From NCBI GenBank assembly GCA_000156115.1, contig DS995276.1, positions 2,006,175 to 2,070,174 on the forward strand: a stretch of 64,000 nt of DNA. Reading direction: 5' to 3'. Made by a program: the position numbers and the translations under genes. The stretch comes from Rhodobacteraceae bacterium HTCC2083. Its GTDB lineage: Bacteria; Pseudomonadota; Alphaproteobacteria; Rhodobacterales; Rhodobacteraceae. Shown here one piece after another: positions 54,910-63,292 of the stretch. Numbering within the stretch: position 1 is the stretch's first letter; each line of letters starts with the position of its first letter. The notes under the pieces are model-generated. The model was not told the origin of the DNA and ran no database searches. It saw nothing but the letters and a program-made list of their open reading frames with translations.

Positions 54910-54938
54910 TTGACCAAAAGTATATGAAAATTCATATT
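54910..54938 (+). promoter_or_regulatory. Promoter with embedded MarR operator
   Basis: TTGACC (54910-54915) and CATATT (54933-54938) are spaced by 17 bases. Between them, ATATGAA (54922-54928) and TTCATAT (54931-54937) form a perfect palindrome with two bases in the middle, which overlaps the -10. A repressor bound here would block RNA polymerase. The start of the reductase gene is 22 bases downstream. Confidence 0.7.
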
Positions 54939-54959
54939 GTTTCATAGGGAGACTGTCCA

Positions 54960-55901
54960 ATGGCCAAAATTGAAGGTGTCGTTCTTGATGTAGTGACGTT
55001 ATCCGACCGTATCAGCGGCTTGCGTGTTGCTGCAACCGATTGCAGTGCCTTACCCATTTGGGAAGCAGGCGCGCATGTGGAATTTGATGTGGCCGATGGT
55101 GCGCGTGCTTATTCGCTGATCGCCTTTGATCCTGTGACCGTCGCGCCAAGCTTCTACCAGATTGCAGTGCAACGCGAGGACGACGGTCAAGGCGGATCGC
55201 GCGCAATGCATGATTTGCAAATTGGTGATCCGATTACTTTTAGCGCCCCCAAGAATAACTTTCGAGTGAAGACCGACGCCCCTGCGGTTCTGTTGGCCGG
55301 CGGTATTGGTGTGACGCCGATGATCTCAATGGCGGCAGCTTTGCATGCTGCGGGTCAGCAGTTTGCGTTTCACTATGCGGGGCGTAGCGCGTCGGTGATG
55401 GCTTATCACGCAGAGCTTGCAGCGACTTGGAGTGATGCGTTTCACTTACATTGCGACGATAACGACAGCACGCTTGATCTGGATGCCGTCATGGTCTCAC
55501 TCAACGACGCGCATTTGTATGTCTGTGGTCCGCGCGGTCTTCTGAATGCTACACGTGCCAAAGCCGAGGCGCTGGGCATCCTGCAAAGCCGCGTACATTA
55601 CGAGCTGTTTGAAGCAGCGGCGACGCAATCCAATGACCGTGCCTTTGAGGTCCAGATCAACGATGGCACAGTCTATACAATTCCTGTGGGTCAAAGCATA
55701 ATTGACGTGCTTGAGGAAAACGACGTTGATGTCATGTATGATTGCCAGCGTGGTGATTGCGGGATTTGTCAGTGTGATGTTCTTGAGGGCACGCCGGACC
55801 ATCGTGACGTGGTGCTGAGCGATGCGGAACGCGAGGCGGGTGATGTCATGCAAATCTGTGTCAGTCGCGCGAAAACACCGCGGCTGGTGCTGGATATTTA
55901 A
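54960..55901 (+). CDS. Ring-hydroxylating oxygenase reductase (FMN/FAD, NAD, 2Fe-2S; phthalate dioxygenase reductase/VanB type)
   Basis: 313 residues. The flavin-binding ARAYSLIAFD, NAD-binding GGIGVTPMISM and C-terminal plant-type ferredoxin CQRGDCGIC (Cys262, Cys267, Cys270) with Cys300 are in the order of class IA reductases. It passes electrons from NADH to the Rieske oxygenase encoded next. It is the first gene of the MarR-divergent operon, like iadC in auxin loci. GGGAG is upstream of ATG 54960. It could also serve the P450 nearby. Confidence 0.88.
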   Translation: MAKIEGVVLDVVTLSDRISGLRVAATDCSALPIWEAGAHVEFDVADGARAYSLIAFDPVTVAPSFYQIAVQREDDGQGGSRAMHDLQIGDPITFSAPKNNFRVKTDAPAVLLAGGIGVTPMISMAAALHAAGQQFAFHYAGRSASVMAYHAELAATWSDAFHLHCDDNDSTLDLDAVMVSLNDAHLYVCGPRGLLNATRAKAEALGILQSRVHYELFEAAATQSNDRAFEVQINDGTVYTIPVGQSIIDVLEENDVDVMYDCQRGDCGICQCDVLEGTPDHRDVVLSDAEREAGDVMQICVSRAKTPRLVLDI

Positions 55902-55912
55902 AGGGTTTGAGT

Positions 55913-57253
55913 ATGGTGCGATATGCAGGAAATCCGAGTGCGGCCGCTGACTTAGTCGAGCCAAATCAGGTTCACCGCGATGTCTACATCAATCAAGATG
56001 TCTACAAGCTTGAAATGCAGCACGTCTTCGCCAACACGTGGGTGTTCGTTGGCCATGAAAGTCAGACATCTGCGAAGGGTGACTACTTTGCCACGCAAAT
56101 TGGCGATCAGCCGGTGATCCAAGTGCGCCATAAGGCGGACGATATTCATGTGCTCTACAATCGGTGTCCGCATAAAGGGACCAAGATTGTGATTGACCGA
56201 CAAGGCAACACAGGCAAGTTCTTTCGTTGTCCCTACCATGCATGGTCGTTCAAAACAGACGGCTGTTTGCTCGCGATCCCGTTGAAAAAAGGATACGAGG
56301 GCACGGATCTGGAAAAGACCGCCAGCGGCAAGGGGATGAAGGCTGTTGGCGCAGTAAAAAACTACCGCGGCTTCATCTTCGCGCGTTTGGCGGAGGAGGG
56401 GATTTCGTTCGAGGCGTTCTTTGGTGATAGCCTCAGCTCTCTCGATAATATGGTTGATCGCTCTCCCGAGGGTCGCCTTGAGGTCGTCGGCCCGCCCTTG
56501 CGCTACATGCATCACTGCAATTGGAAAATGCTGGTCGAGAACCAGACAGACACTTGCCACCCGATGGTTGCGCATGAAAGCAGCGCAGGTACGGCGGTGA
56601 AGCTCTATGAAGAGCTTGATCTGCCAGAGGGTGCGCCAAAGCCCCCCGCGATGGAGATTATTGCCCCTTTCATGAGCCCTTACGAGTTCTTTGAAGGCAT
56701 GGGTATTCGCACATGGCCCAACGGCCATGGGCATACGGGTGTGAACCATTCGATCCATTCGAATTACACCGCCATTGACGGGTATTTCGAGGCGATGACA
56801 GCGGCCTATGGGGAAGAAAAGGCCAAGGCGATTTTGGATGAAAACCGCCATAATACCGTCTATTTCCCCAATATCATGGTGAAAGGTCCGATCCAGCAAT
56901 TGCGGGTCTTTATTCCTTTGGCGGCGGATAAAACGGTGGTGGAAAGCTACATCTACCGCCTTGTTGGCGCGCCGGATGAACTGACTGCGCGCACGGCGAT
57001 GTATAATCGGATGATCAATGCTCCGACCTCGATTGTGGGGCACGATGATCTGGAAATGTACGAACGTGCGCAGGAAGGTCTCCAGAGCGATAGCATGGAA
57101 TGGGTGAACATCCAGCGGCTTTTGGAAGACGGTGAGGACTTCACTGAAGAGGCCGTCAACAACGGTACGACAGAGCGCCAGATGCGCAATCAATTCAACG
57201 CATGGGCCAAGTTTATGACTTATGATGTCGCAGCTCAGGAGGCGGTGGAATGA
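55913..57253 (+). CDS. Rieske oxygenase alpha subunit (iadD-like)
   Basis: 446 residues from ATG 55913. The Rieske 2Fe-2S ligands are Cys85, His87, Cys106 and His109 (CPHKG and CPYHAW). The mononuclear iron site lies in ENQTDTCHPMVAHESS. It is of the size and class of alpha subunits of alpha-beta aromatic ring-hydroxylating dioxygenases, and precedes its beta subunit by a 4-base overlap. In auxin-degrading loci the first step, oxidation of indole-3-acetate, is done by such an enzyme. Terephthalate-, anthranilate- and salicylate-type oxygenases share the architecture, so the substrate is inference from context. Confidence 0.88.
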   Translation: MVRYAGNPSAAADLVEPNQVHRDVYINQDVYKLEMQHVFANTWVFVGHESQTSAKGDYFATQIGDQPVIQVRHKADDIHVLYNRCPHKGTKIVIDRQGNTGKFFRCPYHAWSFKTDGCLLAIPLKKGYEGTDLEKTASGKGMKAVGAVKNYRGFIFARLAEEGISFEAFFGDSLSSLDNMVDRSPEGRLEVVGPPLRYMHHCNWKMLVENQTDTCHPMVAHESSAGTAVKLYEELDLPEGAPKPPAMEIIAPFMSPYEFFEGMGIRTWPNGHGHTGVNHSIHSNYTAIDGYFEAMTAAYGEEKAKAILDENRHNTVYFPNIMVKGPIQQLRVFIPLAADKTVVESYIYRLVGAPDELTARTAMYNRMINAPTSIVGHDDLEMYERAQEGLQSDSMEWVNIQRLLEDGEDFTEEAVNNGTTERQMRNQFNAWAKFMTYDVAAQEAVE

Positions 57254-57723
57254 GCGTTTCTAAAGATCAATTGATCGACTTCATCTATGAAGAGACGCGC
57301 ATGTTGGATGAGGGGCGCTATACCGAATGGCTCGCGCTTTGGCTGGCTGATGGTCATTACTGGATGCCGCTGGATTACAAGCAAAGCGATCCGATCAACG
57401 AGACGTCGCTGCTCTATGAAGATATGTTCATGCTAAAGCTGCGGGTGGAGCGTTTGAATGGTGTGCGCACCTTTAGCCAGAAACCTAAAAGTCGCTGTCA
57501 TCATGTCATTCAGCGTCCCTTTGTGGATGAGAGGGATGGGGGCCGTTTTGTGACCAATACCTCTATGCATTACGTGGAAACGCGGCTTGATGAACAGCAA
57601 TTACTGGCGCTGACCGCACGGCACGAATTGGCACTGGTCGACGGCAAGCTTCGGATTGCGAACAAGCGAGTGGATATCCTCAATTGCGATGCCGCGTTCC
57701 GCAATATCCAGTTGCTTCCATGA
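57250..57723 (+). CDS. Ring-hydroxylating oxygenase beta subunit (iadE-like)
   Basis: 157 residues with the NTF2-like fold. DFIYEETRMLDEGRYTEWLALWLADGHYWMPLDYKQSDPINETSLLYEDMFMLKLRVERL is the typical beta-subunit wording. The subunit stabilises the alpha3-beta3 hexamer. Start ATG 57250 overlaps the alpha stop, and its stop overlaps the ligase start by ATGA. Confidence 0.9.
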   Translation: MSVSKDQLIDFIYEETRMLDEGRYTEWLALWLADGHYWMPLDYKQSDPINETSLLYEDMFMLKLRVERLNGVRTFSQKPKSRCHHVIQRPFVDERDGGRFVTNTSMHYVETRLDEQQLLALTARHELALVDGKLRIANKRVDILNCDAAFRNIQLLP

Positions 57724-59321
57724 GCGCACTTTCGGTCTTTGAAACGTTTACGCAAACTGCGGCCCGGTGGCCGGACCGGCCCTTTTTGAATGTCTTGCAA
57801 GAGACCGCCAAGATCTATGGCATAGACGCGGGCGAGATCTCCTATGTGGAGGCGTTGGCGTTGATTCAGCGCTATGTCGCGCAGATCGAGGCGGCGCAGT
57901 ATTCCAAAGGTCAGCGCGTGATGTTGCTGCTTGAGAACCGCCCCAGCTATTTCTTATGGTGGCTTGCATTCAATGCGTTGGGTATTTCCGTGGTTCCCAT
58001 TAACCCCGATCTGCGCAAGGCAGAAATCGCCTATATGATAGGCCACGCGGAACCTATTCTGGCGATAAGCCTGTCGAACCGCGCTGAGGACTTGTGCGAG
58101 GCTGCGGCAGAGGCGGGAGTCAATATGCCCGTCGTGGTGCTTGGTGATGCGTTACCCACTGCGGTGTCTCAGGATGTAATTGCTGAGCGGATCGGCGATC
58201 CAGAGGCGGCGCTGCTCTACACTTCAGGCACCACGGGTCAGCCAAAAGGCTGCATTTTGACCAACGAGTATTTCACCCAAGCGGGGCACTGGTATAGCAC
58301 CGCAAGTGGTGTGTGTGCGCTGACCACTAAAGGCGAGCGTATGATCACTCCGTTGCCTATTTTTCACATGAATGCGATGGCGTTTTCCTTCATGGCGATG
58401 GTCTGTGTGGGGGGCTGCCTGACGGTGCTGGATCGGTTTCATCCGCGCACGTGGTGGGCAAACGTGCGCGATAGCCGCGCGACCTGTTTGCACTATTTAG
58501 GCGTGATGCCCTCGATGCTGATGGCAGCATCGTCCAGTGATCTGGATCGCGACCATTCTGTGCGCTTCGGCTTTGGCGCAGGCATTGATCCCAAACTCCA
58601 CGCCGCGTTTGAAGCGCGGTTTAACATCCCCCTTAGCGAGGGTTGGGCGATGACCGAAACCGGTGCGGGGGGCACGATCTGCGCCAACTGCGAACCGCGC
58701 GTGATTGGGAAAAGCTCTATCGGCACGCCCGATGAAACGGTCGAAGCTCGTTTGGTTGATGCGGCGGGGCAAGATTGCGATCACGGTGAACTCCTCGTGC
58801 GTGCGGCGGGGGATAATCCGCGCAAAGGCTTCTTCGCCGGATACTTTAAGAACGAGGCTGCCACATCAGAGGCATGGAAGGGCGGTTGGTTTCATACGGG
58901 TGATATTGTGCGCCGCGAAGCAGACGGCACCATGTATTTCGTAGATCGCAAGAAGAACGTGATCCGACGCTCTGGTGAAAATATCGCAGCGGTTGAAGTT
59001 GAGTCCGTGCTGGCGCACCACCCCGATATCAAAAGCGTCGCGGTTGCGGCTGTGCCGGATGCGATGAGGGGGGATGAGATCTTCGCGTGCATCGTCGCGC
59101 ATGATCATGGAACTACAGAAATAGCCAATGAGATTACCAACTGGTGCCTAACCCAACTCGCCTATTACAAAGCACCGGGGTACGTAGCCTTCGTCGATGC
59201 ACTGCCCGTCACAGCGACACAAAAACTGCAACGTGCAACCTTGAAAGCTCTCGCAGCACACTTGGTCAATGACCCATCTACAATCGACACGCGTCACTTG
59301 AAAAAGCGGAGCGTCGCATGA
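57720..59321 (+). CDS. Acyl-CoA ligase (ANL superfamily)
   Basis: 533 residues from ATG 57720. LLYTSGTTGQPKGCIL is the AMP-binding loop, GWAMTETGAGG the second, FHTGDIVRREADG the hinge and DRKKNVIRRSGENIAAVEVE the C-terminal lysine region. It makes a CoA thioester from a carboxylic acid, via an acyl-adenylate. The oxygenase product acid of this operon is the probable substrate: dioxindole-3-acetate under the auxin hypothesis. It overlaps both neighbours by 4 bases. Confidence 0.87.
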   Translation: MSALSVFETFTQTAARWPDRPFLNVLQETAKIYGIDAGEISYVEALALIQRYVAQIEAAQYSKGQRVMLLLENRPSYFLWWLAFNALGISVVPINPDLRKAEIAYMIGHAEPILAISLSNRAEDLCEAAAEAGVNMPVVVLGDALPTAVSQDVIAERIGDPEAALLYTSGTTGQPKGCILTNEYFTQAGHWYSTASGVCALTTKGERMITPLPIFHMNAMAFSFMAMVCVGGCLTVLDRFHPRTWWANVRDSRATCLHYLGVMPSMLMAASSSDLDRDHSVRFGFGAGIDPKLHAAFEARFNIPLSEGWAMTETGAGGTICANCEPRVIGKSSIGTPDETVEARLVDAAGQDCDHGELLVRAAGDNPRKGFFAGYFKNEAATSEAWKGGWFHTGDIVRREADGTMYFVDRKKNVIRRSGENIAAVEVESVLAHHPDIKSVAVAAVPDAMRGDEIFACIVAHDHGTTEIANEITNWCLTQLAYYKAPGYVAFVDALPVTATQKLQRATLKALAAHLVNDPSTIDTRHLKKRSVA

Positions 59322-60487
59322 CGCGCTTGCCCTATGATGGCGTTGTGCTCACGGCCCCTGTGTCTGTGCCCTATGAGCGCTATACAAATGAGAGCGCGCA
59401 TTGGTGGATTGCCCGCGCGCTGCGGGAAGCGCTAAAAAAGGCAAGCGTCACACCTCAAGAATTAGATGGCCTGTCCGTTTCTAGTTTCACACTTGCGCCC
59501 GACACGCCCGTTGGTCTGACGCAGCATTTTGGGATCTCTCCTCGTTGGCTCGATACGGTTCCGATGGGCGGCGCGAGTGGTGTGGCCGCCATGCGTCGTG
59601 CTGCGCGTGCTGTACAATGCGGCGACGTGGATGTCGTGGCTTGCGTTGCGGGCGACACCAACCGGATCGACAGTTTTCGCAACCTTCTATCGGCTTTTTC
59701 GCGCTTTTCGATGGATGCGACCTTTCCTTACGGGTTTGGCGGCCCCAACGCGAGCTTCGCGCTTTTGCAGGACGCCTATTGCCACACCTACGGGGCCACT
59801 CGTGAGGATTTTGGCAAGATAGCCGTGTCACAGCGCGCCAATGCCTTGCACAATCCGCACGCGATTATGAAGAAGCCCTTGAGCCTTGCGCAATACATGG
59901 CCGGGCGAATGATTTCGGATCCGATCAGCCTATTTGATTGCGTGATGCCTTGTGCGGGATCAGAAGCGTTTGTCATGATGCGTGAAGAAATGGCGGTTGC
60001 GAAGGGTCTGCCATACGCGCGGATCAGCGCCACAATAGAGCGCACGAATGCGTTTCCTGACGATCCTATGCAACTGCGTGGCGGTTGGGTCGTGGATATT
60101 GAAGAGCTGTGGGATATGGCTGGGCACGGGCCTGACGCCATCGACGTTTTACAAACCTACGACGACTACCCGGTGATTTGCATGATGCAATTCGAAGATC
60201 TCGGATTTTGTGCGAAAGGCGAGGGGGCAGAGTTTGTGCGCAGGCATGATCTCACCATCGGCGGAGGCTTTCCCCATAACACGTCTGGAGGTCAGCTTTC
60301 TGTCGGACAGGCTGGTGCCGCGGGCGGATATCTAGGGCTGGTCGAGGCGATCCGCCAAGTGACTTGCACCGCTGGACCGACACAGGTTGAGGGTGCCAAA
60401 CGCGCAGCTGTGTCTGGGTTCGGGGTGATTAATTATGATCGTGGACTTTGCTCAGCGGCAGCTGTGATTGAGGGGGTAAATCGATGA
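59318..60487 (+). CDS. Thiolase-fold protein lacking the catalytic Cys and His; probable aldolase
   Basis: 389 residues of SCP2-type thiolase fold. Where thiolases have the nucleophile in CASG, this protein has GASG (Gly85 in VPMGGASG), and the C-terminal GHP-type motif reads VGQAGAAG with Gln331. The substrate-site FPHNTSGG (His320) is kept. The same loss of Cys is known in Ltp2-type retro-aldolases, which act with a DUF35 partner, and the next gene here encodes a DUF35 protein. A thiolytic reaction is therefore unlikely; cleavage of a beta-hydroxyacyl-CoA to a carbonyl compound and acetyl-CoA is the better guess. It overlaps both neighbours by 4 bases. Confidence 0.8.
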   Translation: MTRLPYDGVVLTAPVSVPYERYTNESAHWWIARALREALKKASVTPQELDGLSVSSFTLAPDTPVGLTQHFGISPRWLDTVPMGGASGVAAMRRAARAVQCGDVDVVACVAGDTNRIDSFRNLLSAFSRFSMDATFPYGFGGPNASFALLQDAYCHTYGATREDFGKIAVSQRANALHNPHAIMKKPLSLAQYMAGRMISDPISLFDCVMPCAGSEAFVMMREEMAVAKGLPYARISATIERTNAFPDDPMQLRGGWVVDIEELWDMAGHGPDAIDVLQTYDDYPVICMMQFEDLGFCAKGEGAEFVRRHDLTIGGGFPHNTSGGQLSVGQAGAAGGYLGLVEAIRQVTCTAGPTQVEGAKRAAVSGFGVINYDRGLCSAAAVIEGVNR

Positions 60488-61734
60488 CAACACCCCTGAC
60501 GCTACCGCCAAAGAAAGACCCGCAAAAGCGCACGAAGGTCCCTGTCTTACCTCCCGTTGCGCGCGGTCGCGCAGCGCTGGGCTTGGGGGTGATGGCGGCG
60601 CAAGGGCGCTTTGGATTACAGGTCTGTTCCGAGTGCGCGGCAATCCAGTATCCGCCGCGTGATGCATGTGTGAAATGCATGTCTGAAGACTTGGCTTGGC
60701 AGGATGTCGATCCTACGGGCAAAGTGATGGCAGAAACCACGATCCGCGTGTCGCCTGAACCCTATTTTCGCGAACGCATGCCGTGGCGCATGGGCGCGGT
60801 GCAGCTTGCGGTCGGTCCAACACTGAATTGTCATTTGCACGGCGAAATCGGTCGCGGAGATGCGGTTCGTATGGCACTGAAACTTGATAAAGCTGGGCAG
60901 GGCGTGTTGATTGCGCTACCGCTGAAAGGAAGTGATGTGATGCAAGATGATCCTGTTCTTCGTGCGATGTCGTGTGATCCCAAACACCGCCGCATCCTAA
61001 TCAGTGATGCCCGTGCGCCAATGGCCCTAGCGCTGACACAGGCCATGCTGTCCGCAGGTGCCGCGCATGTGTTTCTCGGAGAACCTGAAGCGTGGCTGTC
61101 TTGGCCGGAACGTGCGGAGCTTGAGGGGATGGAGAACGTGTCGATCATGCCCTTAGATGTGACGGATGTGTCTTCGGTCGCCAAGCTTGCGGCGGAAATT
61201 GGGGGTAAAGTTGATATCTTGATCAACACCGCAAGCTACGTGCGCGTGGGGGGGATCATGGACAATGATACGAGTTTTGCGAGCAATAGTTTTGAGGTGA
61301 ACGCACTAGGCCTAATGCGTCTTGCTCAAGGCTTTGGGCGGGCCATGTCAGGACGCGTGCAGGATGGTATAAATTCGGCGGCTGCTTTTGTGAATATCCT
61401 CTCGGTGCGCGCGCTGTCGCCGGATGCAAACTACGGCGCATTTGGGGCGTCGCAGGCCGCCGCGCGCTCGATCTCGCAAAGCTTGCGCGCGGAATTCCAA
61501 AGTAGCGGGATGCGCATGATGAATGTCTACATTGGCCCCATTGAAGGCGATGCATGGTTCCAACCTTTGCCACCTCCCAAAGTGACACCAAATGCGATTG
61601 CGCGCTCTGTGGTGAGCGGCTTGGTCGATGGCTTGGAAGAGGTCACATGCGGCGATATTGCGCGCGATGTTTACGCGCGCTGGCAGGCTGATGCGCTGCT
61701 ACTGGAGCGCGAGATGACAGGGGGTGGATCATGA
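60484..61734 (+). CDS. DUF35 (zinc ribbon/OB) fused to a degenerate short-chain dehydrogenase domain
   Basis: 416 residues in two parts. The first 165 hold the zinc ribbon C48-x2-C51 and C62-x2-C65, then an OB fold (GKVMAETTIRVSPEPYF to VRMALKLDKAGQGVLI). From about residue 168 a Rossmann/SDR domain follows (RRILISDARAPMALALTQAML to LINTASYVRVGG). Its dinucleotide loop lacks the GxxxGxG glycines, and the catalytic YxxxK is FGASQ (Phe320 and Gln324), so it is probably inactive as a dehydrogenase. The DUF35 part would bind the thiolase-like partner. Fusion with an SDR is unusual but resembles known BbsAB-type DUF35/thiolase pairs. Confidence 0.82.
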   Translation: MTTPLTLPPKKDPQKRTKVPVLPPVARGRAALGLGVMAAQGRFGLQVCSECAAIQYPPRDACVKCMSEDLAWQDVDPTGKVMAETTIRVSPEPYFRERMPWRMGAVQLAVGPTLNCHLHGEIGRGDAVRMALKLDKAGQGVLIALPLKGSDVMQDDPVLRAMSCDPKHRRILISDARAPMALALTQAMLSAGAAHVFLGEPEAWLSWPERAELEGMENVSIMPLDVTDVSSVAKLAAEIGGKVDILINTASYVRVGGIMDNDTSFASNSFEVNALGLMRLAQGFGRAMSGRVQDGINSAAAFVNILSVRALSPDANYGAFGASQAAARSISQSLRAEFQSSGMRMMNVYIGPIEGDAWFQPLPPPKVTPNAIARSVVSGLVDGLEEVTCGDIARDVYARWQADALLLEREMTGGGS

Positions 61735-62504
61735 GCGATGTGATTGCAAATGTGGCCGAAGCCCTTGCAGAGGGAAGTGCGCGTATCGTCGATTTGACCC
61801 ACACGTTAGACCCTGATTTTCCGGTCATCATTCTGCCGCCAGAATTTGGCCAATGCGCGCGGTTTCGGATGGAAGAGGTCAGCGCATATGATCATCGTGG
61901 CCCTGCCTGGAAGTGGCACAAGCTAACGTTGAACGAACACACGGGCACGCATTTTGATGCACCCTCGCATTGGGTGTCGGGCAAGGATGTGCCGAATGGT
62001 GATGTGGACGAGATTGATCCAAGCGTCTTTGTTGGCCCTGTGGTTGTGATCGATTGCTCAGCTGGTGCGGCAGAGGATGTTGATTTTGAACTTACGCCTG
62101 ATGTGATCCTTGCGTGGGAGGCAGAGCATGGTGAGATCCCAGCAGATGCTTGGGTGCTGATGCGCACGGATTGGTCGAAACGCAGCGGGGCGCAGTATCT
62201 CAATATGGCCGAAGATGGCCCCCATTCACCGGGGCCAACTCCAGATGCAATTCGGCTATTGTTAGAGAGAGATATTCGCGGCTTCGGGACAGAAACAGTG
62301 GGCACGGACGCGGGGCAAGGATCGCATTACGTGCCGCCATACCCTGCGCATTATTTACTGCACGGGGCCGGTAAGTTCGGTCTGCAATGCTTGTGCAATC
62401 TAGATCAATTACCTGCCATAGGTGCGTTGCTAATCGCGCCGCCGTTAAAGATAAAAGGCGGCACAGGCAGCCCTACGCGCGTGCTGGCGATGGTGAACAC
62501 ATGA
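61731..62504 (+). CDS. Cyclase-family metal hydrolase (isatin hydrolase/kynurenine formamidase-like)
   Basis: 257 residues. The metal motif HTGTHFDAPSHW has His70, His74, Asp76 and His80, the signature of the PF04199 family. Isatin hydrolase from marine Rhodobacteraceae has this size and motif. It opens the lactam of isatin to isatinate with Mn2+. In this operon it would act on the isatin released by the aldolase pair. Kynurenine formamidase is the main alternative, but no other tryptophan genes are here. Confidence 0.78.
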   Translation: MSDVIANVAEALAEGSARIVDLTHTLDPDFPVIILPPEFGQCARFRMEEVSAYDHRGPAWKWHKLTLNEHTGTHFDAPSHWVSGKDVPNGDVDEIDPSVFVGPVVVIDCSAGAAEDVDFELTPDVILAWEAEHGEIPADAWVLMRTDWSKRSGAQYLNMAEDGPHSPGPTPDAIRLLLERDIRGFGTETVGTDAGQGSHYVPPYPAHYLLHGAGKFGLQCLCNLDQLPAIGALLIAPPLKIKGGTGSPTRVLAMVNT

Positions 62505-63226
62505 ACAAATATACCGCTGTCATAACAGGGGGCAGCAAGGGGATTGGCGCTGATCTGGGTCAGCGTTTGATCGCGAAGGGCTATGATGTTGTATCCTTAT
62601 CGCGCGGTGTCCCAGAATGGTCCGATGCGCGTTTGCATCATGTTGAAGTCGATCTGCTTGATGCTACGGCTACCGAGCAAGCCGCGTGCGAGATTGCCGC
62701 CGCTCACAACGTCACGCACTTTGTGCACAACGCAGGTATCATCTGGCCCAATCTGGTGGAAGAGGTGAGCGCGTCTGATTTAACGGGCCTCACGCAAATT
62801 CATCTTGGCGCGCCTTTGATCCTGCTCCAAGCCTTTTTGCCTGCGATGAAAGCCAACCACTTTGGTCGTGTTATGTTCAACGGTTCTCGCGCGGCTTTAG
62901 GCGTGCCTACTCGCACCGCTTATTCCGCAACGAAGGCGGGCATTATCGGCATGGCGCGCACATGGGCGCTAGAGCTTGCACCGCATGGGATCACGGTCAA
63001 TGTCGTCTCGCCCGGACCTGTGCAAACTGATAATTTCTGGGACATCATCCCGAAAGGCAGTGGGCGTGAAGCTGATCTTGCCAAGCGAATTCCCGTTGGA
63101 CGTCTGGGAATAACGCGCGATATTTCGAATGCGTTTATGTTCTTCTGCGATCCCGAGAATAGCTTTGTGACCGGCCAAAACCTATTCGTGTGTGGGGGTG
63201 GTAGCGTCGGGGCGATGTCGCTCTGA
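62501..63226 (+). CDS. Short-chain dehydrogenase/reductase
   Basis: 241 residues from ATG 62501 (ATGA overlap). VITGGSKGIGADLGQRL is the NAD(P) motif, VHNAGI follows, and FNGSRAALG with YSATKAG give the catalytic Ser, Tyr and Lys. FVTGQNLFVCGGGSVG is the usual SDR ending. It is an active classical SDR, unlike the fused one upstream. It may oxidise an oxygenase product (for example a dihydrodiol or a hydroxy-oxindole) or reduce a ketone; the exact role is not clear. Confidence 0.82.
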   Translation: MNKYTAVITGGSKGIGADLGQRLIAKGYDVVSLSRGVPEWSDARLHHVEVDLLDATATEQAACEIAAAHNVTHFVHNAGIIWPNLVEEVSASDLTGLTQIHLGAPLILLQAFLPAMKANHFGRVMFNGSRAALGVPTRTAYSATKAGIIGMARTWALELAPHGITVNVVSPGPVQTDNFWDIIPKGSGREADLAKRIPVGRLGITRDISNAFMFFCDPENSFVTGQNLFVCGGGSVGAMSL

Positions 63227-63292
63227 ACTATGAGTTTGACGCGACCCTAGGTTCGCCGCATTCTGAGCTGGTCGCGCATAAGGGATGTCATC

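Noticed and set aside
55952..57193. 413-codon open frame on the minus strand opposite the Rieske alpha gene
   Set aside because: The plus-strand protein has all Rieske motifs; the minus-strand translation shows no family and is Arg/His-rich, as antisense shadows are.
60484..61734. Frameshift or assembly fusion of two genes (DUF35 and SDR)
   Set aside because: The frame is continuous with coding composition throughout, and the join lies in a plausible linker, so a true fusion is preferred.
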